From Pseudomonas inefficax (GTDB taxonomy: Bacteria > Pseudomonadota > Gammaproteobacteria > Pseudomonadales > Pseudomonadaceae), in the NCBI RefSeq assembly GCF_900277125.1, contig NZ_OPYN01000103.1, positions 34,826 to 98,825 of the forward strand: a stretch of DNA of 64,000 bases, in the 5' to 3' direction. Every line of letters starts with the position of its first letter. The stretch's first letter is position 1. Position numbers and translations under genes: made by a program. A model generated the notes under the pieces. It was not told the origin of the DNA and searched no databases. It saw nothing but the letters and a program-made list of their open reading frames with translations. Of the stretch, positions 1 through 8,078 are shown piece after piece.

Positions 1-314
1 GCTACCTGCTGCAGGATGCGCTGCTTGAGCTGCAGGTTTTCGGTGGCGGCCTCGATCACCAGCTGCGCGCCGCGCAGCTGGGTATAGTCGGTGCTGGTGT
101 GAATGCGGGTACGGGCGGCTGCCGCCTTGTCAGGGTCGAGGGTGCCTTTGCTGACCTGGCGCTCGAGGTTCTTGCTCAAGGTGGCCACGCCGCGCTCCAG
201 CGCCGCGTCGGAAACGTCCACCAGGAGCACCTGGTAGCCGGCCACCGCGCATACCTGGGCAATGCCGTTGCCCATGGTGCCGGCGCCGATCACGGCAATC
301 TGTTCAATGCTCAT
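1..314 (-). CDS. 3-hydroxyacyl-CoA (3-hydroxybutyryl-CoA) dehydrogenase, N-terminal part, cut by window edge
   Basis: Only the first ~104 codons are in the window. The protein starts MSIEQIAVIGAGTMGNGIAQ, the Rossmann GxGxxGxxxA fingerprint for NAD of the 3-hydroxyacyl-CoA dehydrogenase N-domain. An acidic residue follows at the end of the second beta strand (VLLVDVS), as expected for NAD binding. The family oxidises (S)-3-hydroxyacyl-CoA to 3-ketoacyl-CoA in the cytoplasm. It begins 13 bp after the thiolase stop on the same strand, so the two are almost certainly co-transcribed and act in consecutive steps. Length and C-terminal domain cannot be judged, so a PaaH/Hbd-type stand-alone enzyme is the best guess. 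Confidence 0.85.
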   Translation of the reverse strand, partial: MSIEQIAVIGAGTMGNGIAQVCAVAGYQVLLVDVSDAALERGVATLSKNLERQVSKGTLDPDKAAAARTRIHTSTDYTQLRGAQLVIEAATENLQLKQRILQQV

Positions 315-327
315 GTGTCAGGCTTCC

Positions 328-1512
328 TCAGACGCGCTCGAAGACTACGGCGATGCCTTGGCCGCCGCCGATGCACATGGTGGCCAGGGCGTAGCGGCCC
401 TGGATGCGCTGCAACTCATGAATGGCCTTGGTGGCGATGATCGCGCCGGTGGCGCCCACCGGGTGACCCAGGGAAATGCCCGAGCCGTTGGGGTTGACCT
501 TTTCCGGGTCGAAGCCCAGTTCGCGGGCCACTGCGCAGGCTTGGGCGGCGAACGCTTCGTTGGACTCGATCACGTCCAGGTCCTGCACCTTCAGGCCGGT
601 CTTCTCCAGCACCTTGCGGGTGGCCGGGATCGGGCCCAGGCCCATCAGTCCAGGCTCGACGCCGGCATGGGCATAGCCCACCAGGCGTGCCAGCGGCTTC
701 AGGCCCAGGCGGCGCACCGCTTCACCACTGGCCAGTACCAGGCCGCCAGCGCCGTCATTGATGCCACTGGCGTTGCCGGCGGTAACGGTGCCGTCTTTCT
801 TGAACACCGCCTTCATCCCTGCCAGTTGTTCGGCGGTCACCTCGCCACGTACATGCTCGTCAGTGCTGAACTGCACGCTGCCCTTGCGGGTTTTCAGTTC
901 CAGCGGAACGATCTGGCTGGCGAAGCGGCCTTCGGCAATGGCGCGGGCAGCGCGGCGCTGGCTGGTCAGGGCCAGCTCGTCCTGCATTTCGCGGGTAATG
1001 CCGTGCTTGGCCGCAACGTTCTCGGCCGTGATGCCCATATGGAAGTGTTCGAACGGGTCCTGCAGCACGCCGACGGTGTAGTCGATGCCTTGCAGGTCGC
1101 CCATGCGGGCGCCCCAGCGTGCCTGCGGCAGCAGGTACGGGCCACGGCTCATGGATTCGGCGCCCGCCGCCACGGCTACATCGGTGTCGCCCAGCAGCAG
1201 GCATTGGGCCGCCGAGACAATGGCCTGCAGGCCCGAGCCGCACAGGCGGTTGACGTTGAATGCCGGAGTTTCCTTGGGGATGCCGGCGTTCATTGCCGCT
1301 ACGCGGGCCAGGTAGGCATCACGCGGTTCGGTGGGGATCACCGTGCCCATCACCAGGTGGCCGATTTGCTCGGCGGCCACGCCCGAGCGCTCGATGGCGG
1401 CACGGGTGATGGCGCTGGCCAGGTCGGCCAGCGGCAGGTCCTTGAGGGAACCGCCAAAGCCACCAATGGCTGAACGGACGGCACTGACGACGTAGATTTC
1501 TGCGCTGCTCAT
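328..1512 (-). CDS. Acetyl-CoA acyltransferase / beta-ketothiolase
   Basis: 394-aa thiolase. The acyl-accepting cysteine is C91 in NRLCGSGLQA, and the C-terminal catalytic pair is H350 (GHPVGATGA) and C380 (CIGGGQG). Length is normal for a thiolase II/BktB-type enzyme. It catalyses reversible thiolysis or condensation of 3-ketoacyl-CoA with CoA. The start at 1512 (MSSAEIYVVSAVR) was chosen because the open frame continues about 48 codons upstream with non-family sequence. It is first in an operon with the hydroxyacyl-CoA dehydrogenase and divergent from an AraC-type regulator across 168 bp, which suggests local control. Chain-length specificity cannot be read from sequence. Confidence 0.93.
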   Translation of the reverse strand: MSSAEIYVVSAVRSAIGGFGGSLKDLPLADLASAITRAAIERSGVAAEQIGHLVMGTVIPTEPRDAYLARVAAMNAGIPKETPAFNVNRLCGSGLQAIVSAAQCLLLGDTDVAVAAGAESMSRGPYLLPQARWGARMGDLQGIDYTVGVLQDPFEHFHMGITAENVAAKHGITREMQDELALTSQRRAARAIAEGRFASQIVPLELKTRKGSVQFSTDEHVRGEVTAEQLAGMKAVFKKDGTVTAGNASGINDGAGGLVLASGEAVRRLGLKPLARLVGYAHAGVEPGLMGLGPIPATRKVLEKTGLKVQDLDVIESNEAFAAQACAVARELGFDPEKVNPNGSGISLGHPVGATGAIIATKAIHELQRIQGRYALATMCIGGGQGIAVVFERV

Positions 1513-1680
1513 AGGGGCTCCGATTGCGAAGGCATGGCGGGACCGGGCCAGGCTCTGCGAGAATGGCCGGCGATCCCGGAGTGGGACCGAGTCTAGGCAA
1601 AGGCACTGTTGCAGCCTATGCCGGAACTGTTCAGACAACCTGGCACTTTTTGCCACTCAGCATAGACAGCGAAAACCGCC

Positions 1681-2691
1681 ATGCGCGATAGCGATTCGGT
1701 CGCCGTGTACTTCCTCAATGCCATGCTCCACGCCCTGCGCGATTGCCCCGCCGAACGCGATGCGCAGTTGCGTGCGGTGGGCATCGACCCGCAACTGCTC
1801 CAGCAGCCCCAGGCCCGTGTACCGGCCAAGGCCTTCGCCCAGCTGTGGCTGGCGCTGATCCAGCGCCTGGACGACGAGTTCTTCCGCCTCGACAGCCACG
1901 GCATGCCGCTGGGCAGTTTCGCGCTGATCTGCCGGGGCCTGATCCTGGAGCCGAACCTGGAAAAGGCCTTGCGCCAGTGCATGGGCGGTTTTGGCTTGTT
2001 CCTGCGCGATTTGCGCGGCAGCCTGACGGTGCGTGGCGGCCGGGCGCTGATCAGCGTGCAGTCAAGCATCGCCGACCCGCTGACCCGGGTGTATGCCGAG
2101 GAAACCTACCTGGTGCTGATGATCGGCATGCTGTGCTGGTTGGCCGGGCGGCGGATTGCCATCGACCGCACCGAGCTGGCGGTGTCGCGCCCGGCCCAGG
2201 AGGACGACCTGCTGCTGTGGGGGCCGGACCTGCGCCTGGGCAGCGGGCGCACCGAGGTGGAGTTCGACAGCGCCTACCTGCGCTTGCCGGTGGTGCAGGA
2301 CCTGGCGGCCTTGAAGATCTTCCTGCGCAGCGCGCCGCAGGGGCTGGTGATTCGCTTTCGCAACCAGAACGGGCTGGTGGCCGAGGTGTACCGACACCTG
2401 CGGGCGCGGCGCTATGGGCAGTGGCCGACGCTGGCGGCGCTGGCGCAGCAGCAGGGGGTCAGTGCCAGTACTTTCCGTCGGCAGCTGGAGCGGGCGGGGC
2501 GTTCTTACCAGCAGATCAAGGATGAGGTGCGCCGGGCAATGGCCTTCGAGCGGCTGCGCGAAGGTGAACTGAGCATTGCCGAGATTGCCGAGCAGACGGG
2601 GTTTCAGGAACCCAGTGCGTTTCACCGGGCGTTCAAGAAGTGGACCGGGCAGAGCCCCGGCAGCTACCGGGCGCGGTTGGCCGGGCGTTGA
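1681..2691 (+). CDS. AraC-family transcriptional regulator with arabinose_bd-type N-domain
   Basis: 336 aa. Residues ~20-205 match the degenerate sensory domain found in OruR/GbuR-like AraC proteins (Arabinose_bd type). Residues ~245-334 form the double helix-turn-helix, with typical second-HTH text (SIAEIAEQTGFQEPSAFHRAF, then FKKWTGQSPGSYR). Cytoplasmic DNA-binding protein. It is transcribed away from the thiolase/dehydrogenase pair and is the likely regulator of that operon. The inducer is unknown, possibly a hydroxy or keto acid given the neighbours. The start ATG at 1681 leaves a normal N-terminus for the family. Confidence 0.88.
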   Translation: MRDSDSVAVYFLNAMLHALRDCPAERDAQLRAVGIDPQLLQQPQARVPAKAFAQLWLALIQRLDDEFFRLDSHGMPLGSFALICRGLILEPNLEKALRQCMGGFGLFLRDLRGSLTVRGGRALISVQSSIADPLTRVYAEETYLVLMIGMLCWLAGRRIAIDRTELAVSRPAQEDDLLLWGPDLRLGSGRTEVEFDSAYLRLPVVQDLAALKIFLRSAPQGLVIRFRNQNGLVAEVYRHLRARRYGQWPTLAALAQQQGVSASTFRRQLERAGRSYQQIKDEVRRAMAFERLREGELSIAEIAEQTGFQEPSAFHRAFKKWTGQSPGSYRARLAGR

Positions 2692-2704
2692 GATGTTGCC
2701 TGTA

Positions 2705-2802
2705 CCGGCCTCTTCGCGGGTAAACCCGCTCCCACAGGTACAGCGCAACTTTCAGATTCCGTGGGGTCCCTGTGGGAGCGGGTTCACCCGCGAAGAGGCC
2801 GG
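2705..2802. repeat. REP pair (inverted)
   Basis: Two copies of the ~34-bp Pseudomonas putida REP sequence (CCGGCCTCTTCGCGGG core, then CCCGCTCCCACAGG) at 2705-2738 and, inverted, 2769-2802. Each copy can form a hairpin around the GGGTaaACCC core. It lies just after the AraC gene stop and in the convergent space before the AhpD-like gene, where it may act as a transcription end or gyrase/IHF site as known for REPs. Confidence 0.9.
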
Positions 2803-2821
2803 CACTGGAAACCAGGAATAA

Positions 2822-3259
2822 TCAGGCCGGCACCATGGCAAACCCGACCCCGAAGCGGTTCCAGGCATTGATGGCGGCAATTGCCAGGGTCAGGTTGGCC
2901 ACCTCGGCCGGCTCGAAGTGTTCCTGCAAGGCTTCATATTCCCCCTGCGGCGCACCGTGCTCGGGCAGCCGGGTCAGGCTTTCCACCCAGGCTAGCGCAG
3001 CACGCTCGCGCGGGGTGAAGTAGGCGGTTTCCTGCCAGACGCACAAGGTCTGCAGGCGGGCCTCGGTCTCACCGGCCTTGCGCGCATCGTTGGCGTGCAG
3101 GTTGACACAATAGGCGCAGCCGTTGATCTGCGAAGCTCGCAGGCGCACCAGTTCCAGCAGGGAATTCTCCAGGCCGCTCTTGGCCAGGGCCTGCTCCAGG
3201 CCGACCATGGCTTTGTAGGCCTCGGGGGCGTGCTTGGCCCATTCGATACGGTTGTGCAT
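2822..3259 (-). CDS. AhpD-like carboxymuconolactone decarboxylase-family alkylhydroperoxidase
   Basis: 145 aa, all-helical CMD/AhpD fold. It has the AhpD redox motif CAYCVNLHA (CxxC followed by H five residues after the second Cys) preceded by LVRLRASQINGC, the classic signature of the YnjA/PA0269-type family. These small proteins reduce peroxides or act as thiol-linked antioxidants, but physiological substrates are mostly unproven. Start ATG at 3259 was chosen because the longer frame upstream carries no family sequence. It is convergent with the AraC gene and separated from the divergent deaminase operon by about 200 bp. Confidence 0.85.
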   Translation of the reverse strand: MHNRIEWAKHAPEAYKAMVGLEQALAKSGLENSLLELVRLRASQINGCAYCVNLHANDARKAGETEARLQTLCVWQETAYFTPRERAALAWVESLTRLPEHGAPQGEYEALQEHFEPAEVANLTLAIAAINAWNRFGVGFAMVPA

Positions 3260-3457
3260 GGCTGTCTCCAAAGGGTGTGGGGTGGGGATGGCGCTACTGT
3301 AGCGCCGCCCGTTGGCATGCCCGATAGCCAATCGCGCGCATAAGCTGGAGGCCAATCGACCATTCGGGAGGCCACTGACAGGCATCCAATCTCTTCATTT
3401 CTGCCAGGCCGCCCAAGGCCGGATAATGACCAGGTCTTGCAACAGGAGAACCGATTC

Positions 3458-3916
3458 ATGTCCGAAGAACGCTACATGCGCGAAGCGCTCGACCTGGCCC
3501 GCGCCAACATCAAGGCCGGTGGCCGGCCCTTCGGCGCTGTGCTGGTGTACAAGGGGCAGGTGCTGGCGCGTGCGGTCAACGAGATTCACAGCACCCAGGA
3601 CCCGACCGCCCACGCCGAGATGCAGGCCATCCGCAAGGCCAGCCACGCTCTGGGCCAGGCGCGCCTGGATGGCGCCGAGATCTACGCCAGCGGTCACCCG
3701 TGCCCGATGTGCCTGGCGGCCATGCACCTGTGTGGCATCGAGCGGGCCTGGTTTGCCTACGACAACGCCGAGGGCGAACCCTACGGTTTGTCCACCGCGG
3801 CGGTATATGCGCAGATGGCTCGCCCGCCTCAGCAGCAGAGCCTGCCGCTGCGCGCCTTGAAGCCCAGCGGCGAAGCCGGTCTGTACCTTGAATGGAAACA
3901 GGCCAACGCACAATGA
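3458..3916 (+). CDS. Cytidine/deoxycytidylate-type nucleoside deaminase (guanine deaminase/TadA-like fold)
   Basis: 152 aa. Zinc-binding deaminase signature: H52-A-E54 (TAHAEMQA) and P-C82-P-M-C85 (GHPCPMC), giving the three Zn ligands and the proton-shuttling Glu. Length and the PFGAVLV start motif suit stand-alone guanine-deaminase (GuaD/Blr) or tRNA-adenosine-deaminase-like proteins. The tail and the GEPYGLSTAAVYAQM segment favour a free-base or nucleoside deaminase rather than TadA. The start at 3458 follows AGGAG at 3444-3448; a TTG at 3437 is less likely. The stop overlaps the transporter start by 4 bp (ATGA), so they are translationally coupled, suggesting a shared purine/pyrimidine or cyanate-like substrate. 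Confidence 0.85.
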   Translation: MSEERYMREALDLARANIKAGGRPFGAVLVYKGQVLARAVNEIHSTQDPTAHAEMQAIRKASHALGQARLDGAEIYASGHPCPMCLAAMHLCGIERAWFAYDNAEGEPYGLSTAAVYAQMARPPQQQSLPLRALKPSGEAGLYLEWKQANAQ

Positions 3917-5109
3917 GAGCGGCATTGAACCTGTTGCTGGTCATGCTGCTGGCACTGAACCTGCGGCCGATACTGACCAGCATCGGCCCGTTGCTCGAAC
4001 CCATGCGCGCCAGCACCGGCCTGGGTTACCAGCAGGCGGCCTTGCTGACGGCGTTGCCGGTGTTGTGCATGGGCCTGGTGCCCTTGCTGCAACCCTGGTT
4101 GCGGCGCTGGATCAGCGAACATGGCGGCATGCTCGCTGGCCTGTCAGCCATTGCCCTGGCCTGCCTGTGGCGCCTGCAACTGGACAGCGCCTGGGCGCTG
4201 ATTGCCAGTGCGGTGGTCGCCGGCCTGGGGGTGGCGGTAGTGCAGGGCATGATGCCGGGGCTGGTCAACCGCTGGTTCCCCGGCCGCCTGGCGGGGGCGA
4301 TGGGCCTGTATTCGGCAGCGCTGATGAGCGGCGGCGGCCTGGCCGCCGTGCTCGGGCCGCACATCAGTGGCTACTTCGGCCACTGGCAGGTCGGCCTGGG
4401 CCTGTGGGCGATTCCTGCGGTGCTGGCGGTGCTGGCCTGGGCCGTGCTGCGGCCACGCCAGGAGGCGCCGAAGCTGGCCGGTGCAACCGGCGGGCACTGG
4501 TTCGGAACGCGCAGGGCCTGGTTGCTGGCGCTGTACTTCGGCTTGATCAACGGCGGCTACACCAGCATGGTGGCCTGGTTGCCGGCCTATCACATCGAGC
4601 ATGGCGGCAGCGCCCAGGGCGGCGCCGACCTGGTTGGCCTGATGACCATCTTCCAGGTGGCCGGCGCACTGGGCCTGCCGCTGTTGCTGCGGCGCTGGGC
4701 AGACCGGCGCCCGGGCCTGTGGCTGGCCCTGGCGATCCAGCTGGCGGGTTTCCTCGGCCTGTTGCTGGCACCCACGCTGGCCTCGGGGCTGTGGGTGGCG
4801 ATGATCGGTTTCGGCCTGGGTGCCTGCTTCAGCCAGAGCCTGACGCTGACCCTGGAGCACCTGAAGACGCCTGCCGAAGCTGGCAGCCTGGCGGCGTTCG
4901 TACAGGGCATCGGCTTCATCATCACCGGCATCGTGCCGTACATTACCGGCTGGTTGCGCGACGTGAGCGGTGATTTCCAGGCCTCCTGGACGCTGCTGAC
5001 CGTGACCGTGGTGGCGATGCTGCTGGTTACCGCGTGCTTCAACCCACGCGGTTATGCCGCGGCGATTGCCCGCCCGGTAGCGGCGGGCAAGGCCGCGTCG
5101 GTCAACTGA
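3913..5109 (+). CDS. MFS transporter, CynX/NimT family
   Basis: 398 aa with about 12 hydrophobic segments. It opens with LNLRPILTSIGPLLEPMRASTGL, the N-terminal signature of the CynX/YeaN (2-nitroimidazole/cyanate) branch of the major facilitator superfamily. Inner-membrane proton-coupled transporter; the substrate is unknown. The start at 3913 overlaps the deaminase stop (ATGA). The 3' end runs 8 bp into the convergent MocR gene. Co-transcription with the deaminase makes import or export of a nucleobase or small nitrogen compound a reasonable inference. Confidence 0.88.
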   Translation: MRAALNLLLVMLLALNLRPILTSIGPLLEPMRASTGLGYQQAALLTALPVLCMGLVPLLQPWLRRWISEHGGMLAGLSAIALACLWRLQLDSAWALIASAVVAGLGVAVVQGMMPGLVNRWFPGRLAGAMGLYSAALMSGGGLAAVLGPHISGYFGHWQVGLGLWAIPAVLAVLAWAVLRPRQEAPKLAGATGGHWFGTRRAWLLALYFGLINGGYTSMVAWLPAYHIEHGGSAQGGADLVGLMTIFQVAGALGLPLLLRRWADRRPGLWLALAIQLAGFLGLLLAPTLASGLWVAMIGFGLGACFSQSLTLTLEHLKTPAEAGSLAAFVQGIGFIITGIVPYITGWLRDVSGDFQASWTLLTVTVVAMLLVTACFNPRGYAAAIARPVAAGKAASVN

Positions 5110-6535
5110 GGCGCTGCAGGGTGTCGCGCACCCGGTCCAGCGCCGGGTCGATGTCCAGCAGCTCGATGGCGCCGAAGCCCAGCAACAGCCCAGGGCGCAC
5201 TGGCGCTTCGCTGAAGAACGGCGCCAGCGAGTAAAGGCCGACCTCCACCTTGCGTGCGAGGTTGGCCAGCAGCTCGACATCGACCCCAGGCCTGGCCAGG
5301 GCGCTGAGGTGGAAGCCAGCGCTGGCGGGGATGGCGCTGAACCACGGTGCCAGGTCACCGCCCAACCGCGCGAGGATGCGTTCGCGACGGGCGCTGTAGA
5401 CCTCGTGGCAACGGCGGATGTGCTTGTTCAGGTGGCCTTCGCCGAGAAAGCGCGCCAGTGCCCACTGCAACAGGGTCGGGCTGTGCCAGTCGCTGAGGTG
5501 CTTGGCCACGCAGGCGGCCTTCAGCACGGCGGGCGGCAGTATGGCGTAGCCCAGGCGCAGCTCGGGCAGCAAGGTCTTGGAAAAGGTCCCCACATAGGCC
5601 ACCAGGCCATGGCGGTCGAGGCGCTGCAACGCGTCTGCGGCTGGCCCGTGGTAGCGGAACTCGCAGTCGTAGTCGTCTTCGATGATCAACGCACCCAGCT
5701 CGGCGGCCCGTGCCAGCAGGGCGTGCCGGCGTGGCTCGCTCATCGGCATGCCCAGCGGGAACTGGTGCGAGGGCGTCACGTAGATCAGCCGGGTACCGTC
5801 GGCGATCTGCTCCACGCACAGCCCTTCATCGTCCACCGGTACCGATTGCAGTCGCGCGCCCAGGGCCAGGAACAGTTGCCGCGCCGGCGGGTAGCCGGGG
5901 TCTTCCATGGCCACCTGGCAACCTGGCTCGACCAGTACCCGGGCGATCAGGTCCAGAGCCTGCTGGGCGCCGTTGCACACCAGCAGGTCGGCGGCGCTGC
6001 AGTGCACGCCGCGGGTGTAGGCGATGTGATGGGCGATGGCCTCGCGCAGCTCTGGCAGGCCCTGGGCCGGGAACTGCCGCTCGGGGTGGCGCTGGCTGCG
6101 GCGCAGGGCATGGTTCAGGCAACTGCGCCACTGGTCGAACGGGAACTGCGCCTTGCTCGAGGCTCCGCCGATGAAGTCATAACGCGAGGGAGCCTCCAGC
6201 TGGCGTTGGCTCAGCACGGTGGCGCGCTGCTGCCAGCGCTCGAGCGACGCGGCAGCGGCCAAGGGAATGGTGGTCGATTCGCTGCTGCGCAGCGGCTGGC
6301 GCGGAGTGATGAAGGTGCCCCGGCCGACCACGCCGCTCAGCAGGTTGTCGTAGGTCAGCCGGGAATAGGCCTCGGCCACGGTCTTGCGCGACACGCCCAA
6401 CTGCTCTGCCAGCAGGCGGCTGGGCGGCAGTTGGGTGCCGGCGGCCAGGTGGCCGCTGTCGATGCCGGCGCGCAGTTGCTGGTAAAGCTGGTCGGCCAGG
6501 CCTTTGCGGCCTTCCAGGCGAATGTGCAGTTCCAT
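5102..6535 (-). CDS. MocR/PdxR-type transcriptional regulator (GntR HTH fused to aminotransferase fold)
   Basis: 477 aa. An N-terminal GntR winged helix (residues ~10-75: GTQLPPSRLLAEQLGVSRKT) is linked to a fold-type I PLP domain (~115-470). It retains the PLP lysine K320 in GTFSKTLLPELRLGY, the EDDYDCEFRY Asp motif and MEDPGYPPAR. MocR proteins bind PLP as an external aldimine and regulate adjacent transport or metabolic genes. The target is probably the convergent deaminase/MFS operon or its own promoter. It overlaps the MFS gene tail-to-tail by 8 bp. Confidence 0.92.
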   Translation of the reverse strand: MELHIRLEGRKGLADQLYQQLRAGIDSGHLAAGTQLPPSRLLAEQLGVSRKTVAEAYSRLTYDNLLSGVVGRGTFITPRQPLRSSESTTIPLAAAASLERWQQRATVLSQRQLEAPSRYDFIGGASSKAQFPFDQWRSCLNHALRRSQRHPERQFPAQGLPELREAIAHHIAYTRGVHCSAADLLVCNGAQQALDLIARVLVEPGCQVAMEDPGYPPARQLFLALGARLQSVPVDDEGLCVEQIADGTRLIYVTPSHQFPLGMPMSEPRRHALLARAAELGALIIEDDYDCEFRYHGPAADALQRLDRHGLVAYVGTFSKTLLPELRLGYAILPPAVLKAACVAKHLSDWHSPTLLQWALARFLGEGHLNKHIRRCHEVYSARRERILARLGGDLAPWFSAIPASAGFHLSALARPGVDVELLANLARKVEVGLYSLAPFFSEAPVRPGLLLGFGAIELLDIDPALDRVRDTLQRLS

Positions 6536-6606
6536 GGTGTGGTCCGGAGCAGAAGAGTGCTCAGGATAGCGGATTGACCGGGGACGGGCATGGGGCCGCT
6601 TTGCGG

Positions 6607-6693
6607 CCCATCGCCGGCAAGCCGGCTCCCACAGGTATCACACCAGGCCTGAAGCCTGTGCAGCACCTGTGGGAGCTGGCTTGTCGTGGCGAC
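6607..6693. repeat. REP-like inverted pair (GCCGGCAAGCCGGC class)
   Basis: Inverted pair of a REP variant: ATCGCCGGCAAGCCGGCTCC then CACAGG, and the mirror CCTGTGGGAGCTGGCTTG, separated by a spacer holding CAGGCCTGAAGCCTGTGCAG. The same spacer recurs near 8.0 kb. It fills the space between the MocR start and the 112-aa gene stop; nothing else is visible there. Confidence 0.85.
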
Positions 6694-6742
6694 GAACCGC
6701 GTCGATGGGTTGCAGAGCAGCCCTGAAACAGGCAGTCGGTAA

Positions 6743-7081
6743 TCAGAGCCGGGCAGTGCTCACCGTGATGTAGCCCCTGTCCGCCAGGGCGATGCATATC
6801 ACCGTCTCGTCCACCGGCGCCTTGCGGATGCGCTTGATGCGCACGCCTTCCACTGCAGCCGCTTTCATATGCTCGTTAATGGCTCGCCCTTTCGGGTCGA
6901 AGAACACCTCGCTGGCCAGCAACTCGATACGCTCGATCAGTTGCCGGGAGCGTTCATCGGTGGCGCAGAAGAACATCACCCCCGACAGGTGGGGGTCTTG
7001 TTCCGGGTTGTTGATGTCATGGGCCAGCAGTTCGCGCAAAGTACTGCGCAATTCGGCGGTGGGGCGGGCATACAGGTGCAT
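6743..7081 (-). CDS. Conserved-looking hypothetical protein, 112 aa
   Basis: I do not recognise this family. The 112-aa product is soluble, has no signal peptide or membrane segment, and is rich in charged residues (SRQLIERIELLASEVFFDPK, EGVRIKRIRKAPVDE). It ends with ALADRGYITVSTARL, suggesting a small alpha/beta fold. The start at 7081 is supported by an excellent GAGGAGG ribosome site 8 bases upstream, and codon use resembles its neighbours, so it is very likely a real gene. It is divergent from the flavin-reductase-like gene across about 196 bp. Confidence 0.75.
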   Translation of the reverse strand: MHLYARPTAELRSTLRELLAHDINNPEQDPHLSGVMFFCATDERSRQLIERIELLASEVFFDPKGRAINEHMKAAAVEGVRIKRIRKAPVDETVICIALADRGYITVSTARL

Positions 7082-7277
7082 GCGGAGCCTCCTCTGGATC
7101 GCGACCTTGCGTCATCCAGTGCCGATCATGTTTATAGTAGGCAGGGGCAACAAGTAGGACGCATCCGAGCGACGCGTAGGGCTTTTCTGAAGATGCCGGA
7201 ATGACAACCCAAGCTGGCGGGAGGACGGCGCCTGCGGCACAATTTGCCGCCCGCTACCTGCCTTGCCGAGGATTGTC

Positions 7278-7859
7278 ATGAACAGCCATTTCCAAGCCGT
7301 CGACCTGCAAAAGGCCTATCGCCTGCTGAACCACGGTCCGACGGTGCTGGTGTCGGCCAGCCACGAAGGGGTGGACAATGTGATGGCAGCTGCCTGGGCC
7401 TGTGCGCTGGATTTCGACCCACCCAAGGTGACCGTGGTGCTCGACAAGACCGCCCGCACCCGGCAGTTGGTGGAGGGCAGTGGCTGGTTCGTGATCCAGG
7501 TGCCAACCGCGGCGCAGGCGCAGCTGACCCACCAGGTGGGTACCCGCAGCCTGTTCGACCAGCCCGACAAGCTCGCCAACATTGGTGTGCAGCTGGCGCG
7601 GGTCGAGGGGCATGCGGCGCCATTGGTGGAGGGCTGCTCGGCCTGGTTGATGTGCCGGGTTATCGACGAGCCGCACAACCAGACCACTTACGACCTGTTC
7701 ATTGGCGAGGTGGTAGCGGCCTGGGCCGATGACCGGGTGTTCCGTGATGGCCACTGGGCCTACGAGCATGCTGACCCACAGTGGCGCAGTTTGCACTACG
7801 TGGCGGGTGGGCATTTTTACGCGATAGGCGAGCCGGTGGTGGTCGATCCGCAAAGTTGA
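7278..7859 (+). CDS. Flavin reductase family protein (FMN-binding split barrel)
   Basis: 193 aa with the flavin-reductase-like FMN-binding fold. Landmarks are GPTVLVSASHEGVDNVMAAAW near residue 25, DFDPPKVTVVLDKTARTRQL, and the C-terminal HYVAGGHFYAIGEPV. Members reduce FMN/FAD with NAD(P)H or bind FMN as oxidoreductases of unknown substrate. The ATG at 7278 follows GAGGATTGTC; an in-frame upstream extension of five codons is unlikely. It stands alone, bounded downstream by REP elements, and no partner monooxygenase is adjacent. Confidence 0.82.
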   Translation: MNSHFQAVDLQKAYRLLNHGPTVLVSASHEGVDNVMAAAWACALDFDPPKVTVVLDKTARTRQLVEGSGWFVIQVPTAAQAQLTHQVGTRSLFDQPDKLANIGVQLARVEGHAAPLVEGCSAWLMCRVIDEPHNQTTYDLFIGEVVAAWADDRVFRDGHWAYEHADPQWRSLHYVAGGHFYAIGEPVVVDPQS

Positions 7860-7866
7860 TCACACC

Positions 7867-8066
7867 TGCCCCGGCCTCATCGCCGGCAAGCCGGCTCCCA
7901 CCTCGACCGCGTCGACCTCAAGTCATGCGCTATCCCTGTGGTGGCTTGCCGGCGATGGGCCCTGACAGGCAACACAAGACAGTTGCTCCCACAGGTATCA
8001 CGCCAGGCCTGAAGCCTGTGCAGTACCTGTGGGAGCTGGCTTGCCAGCGATCGGGCCGTATAGCGG
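7867..8066. repeat. Cluster of REP-like hairpins
   Basis: Two back-to-back REP arrangements. One is the GCCGGCAAGCCGGCTCCCAC class at ~7870-7900 with its mirror GGCTTGCCGGCGATGGGCC at ~7944-7962. A second pair follows at ~7982-8066 (GCTCCCACAGGTATCACGCC to ACCTGTGGGAGCTGGCTTGC) with the conserved spacer CAGGCCTGAAGCCTGTGCAG. This fills the convergent gap between the flavin reductase gene and glcB. Confidence 0.85.
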
Positions 8067-8078
8067 CCCCTGTCGGTA

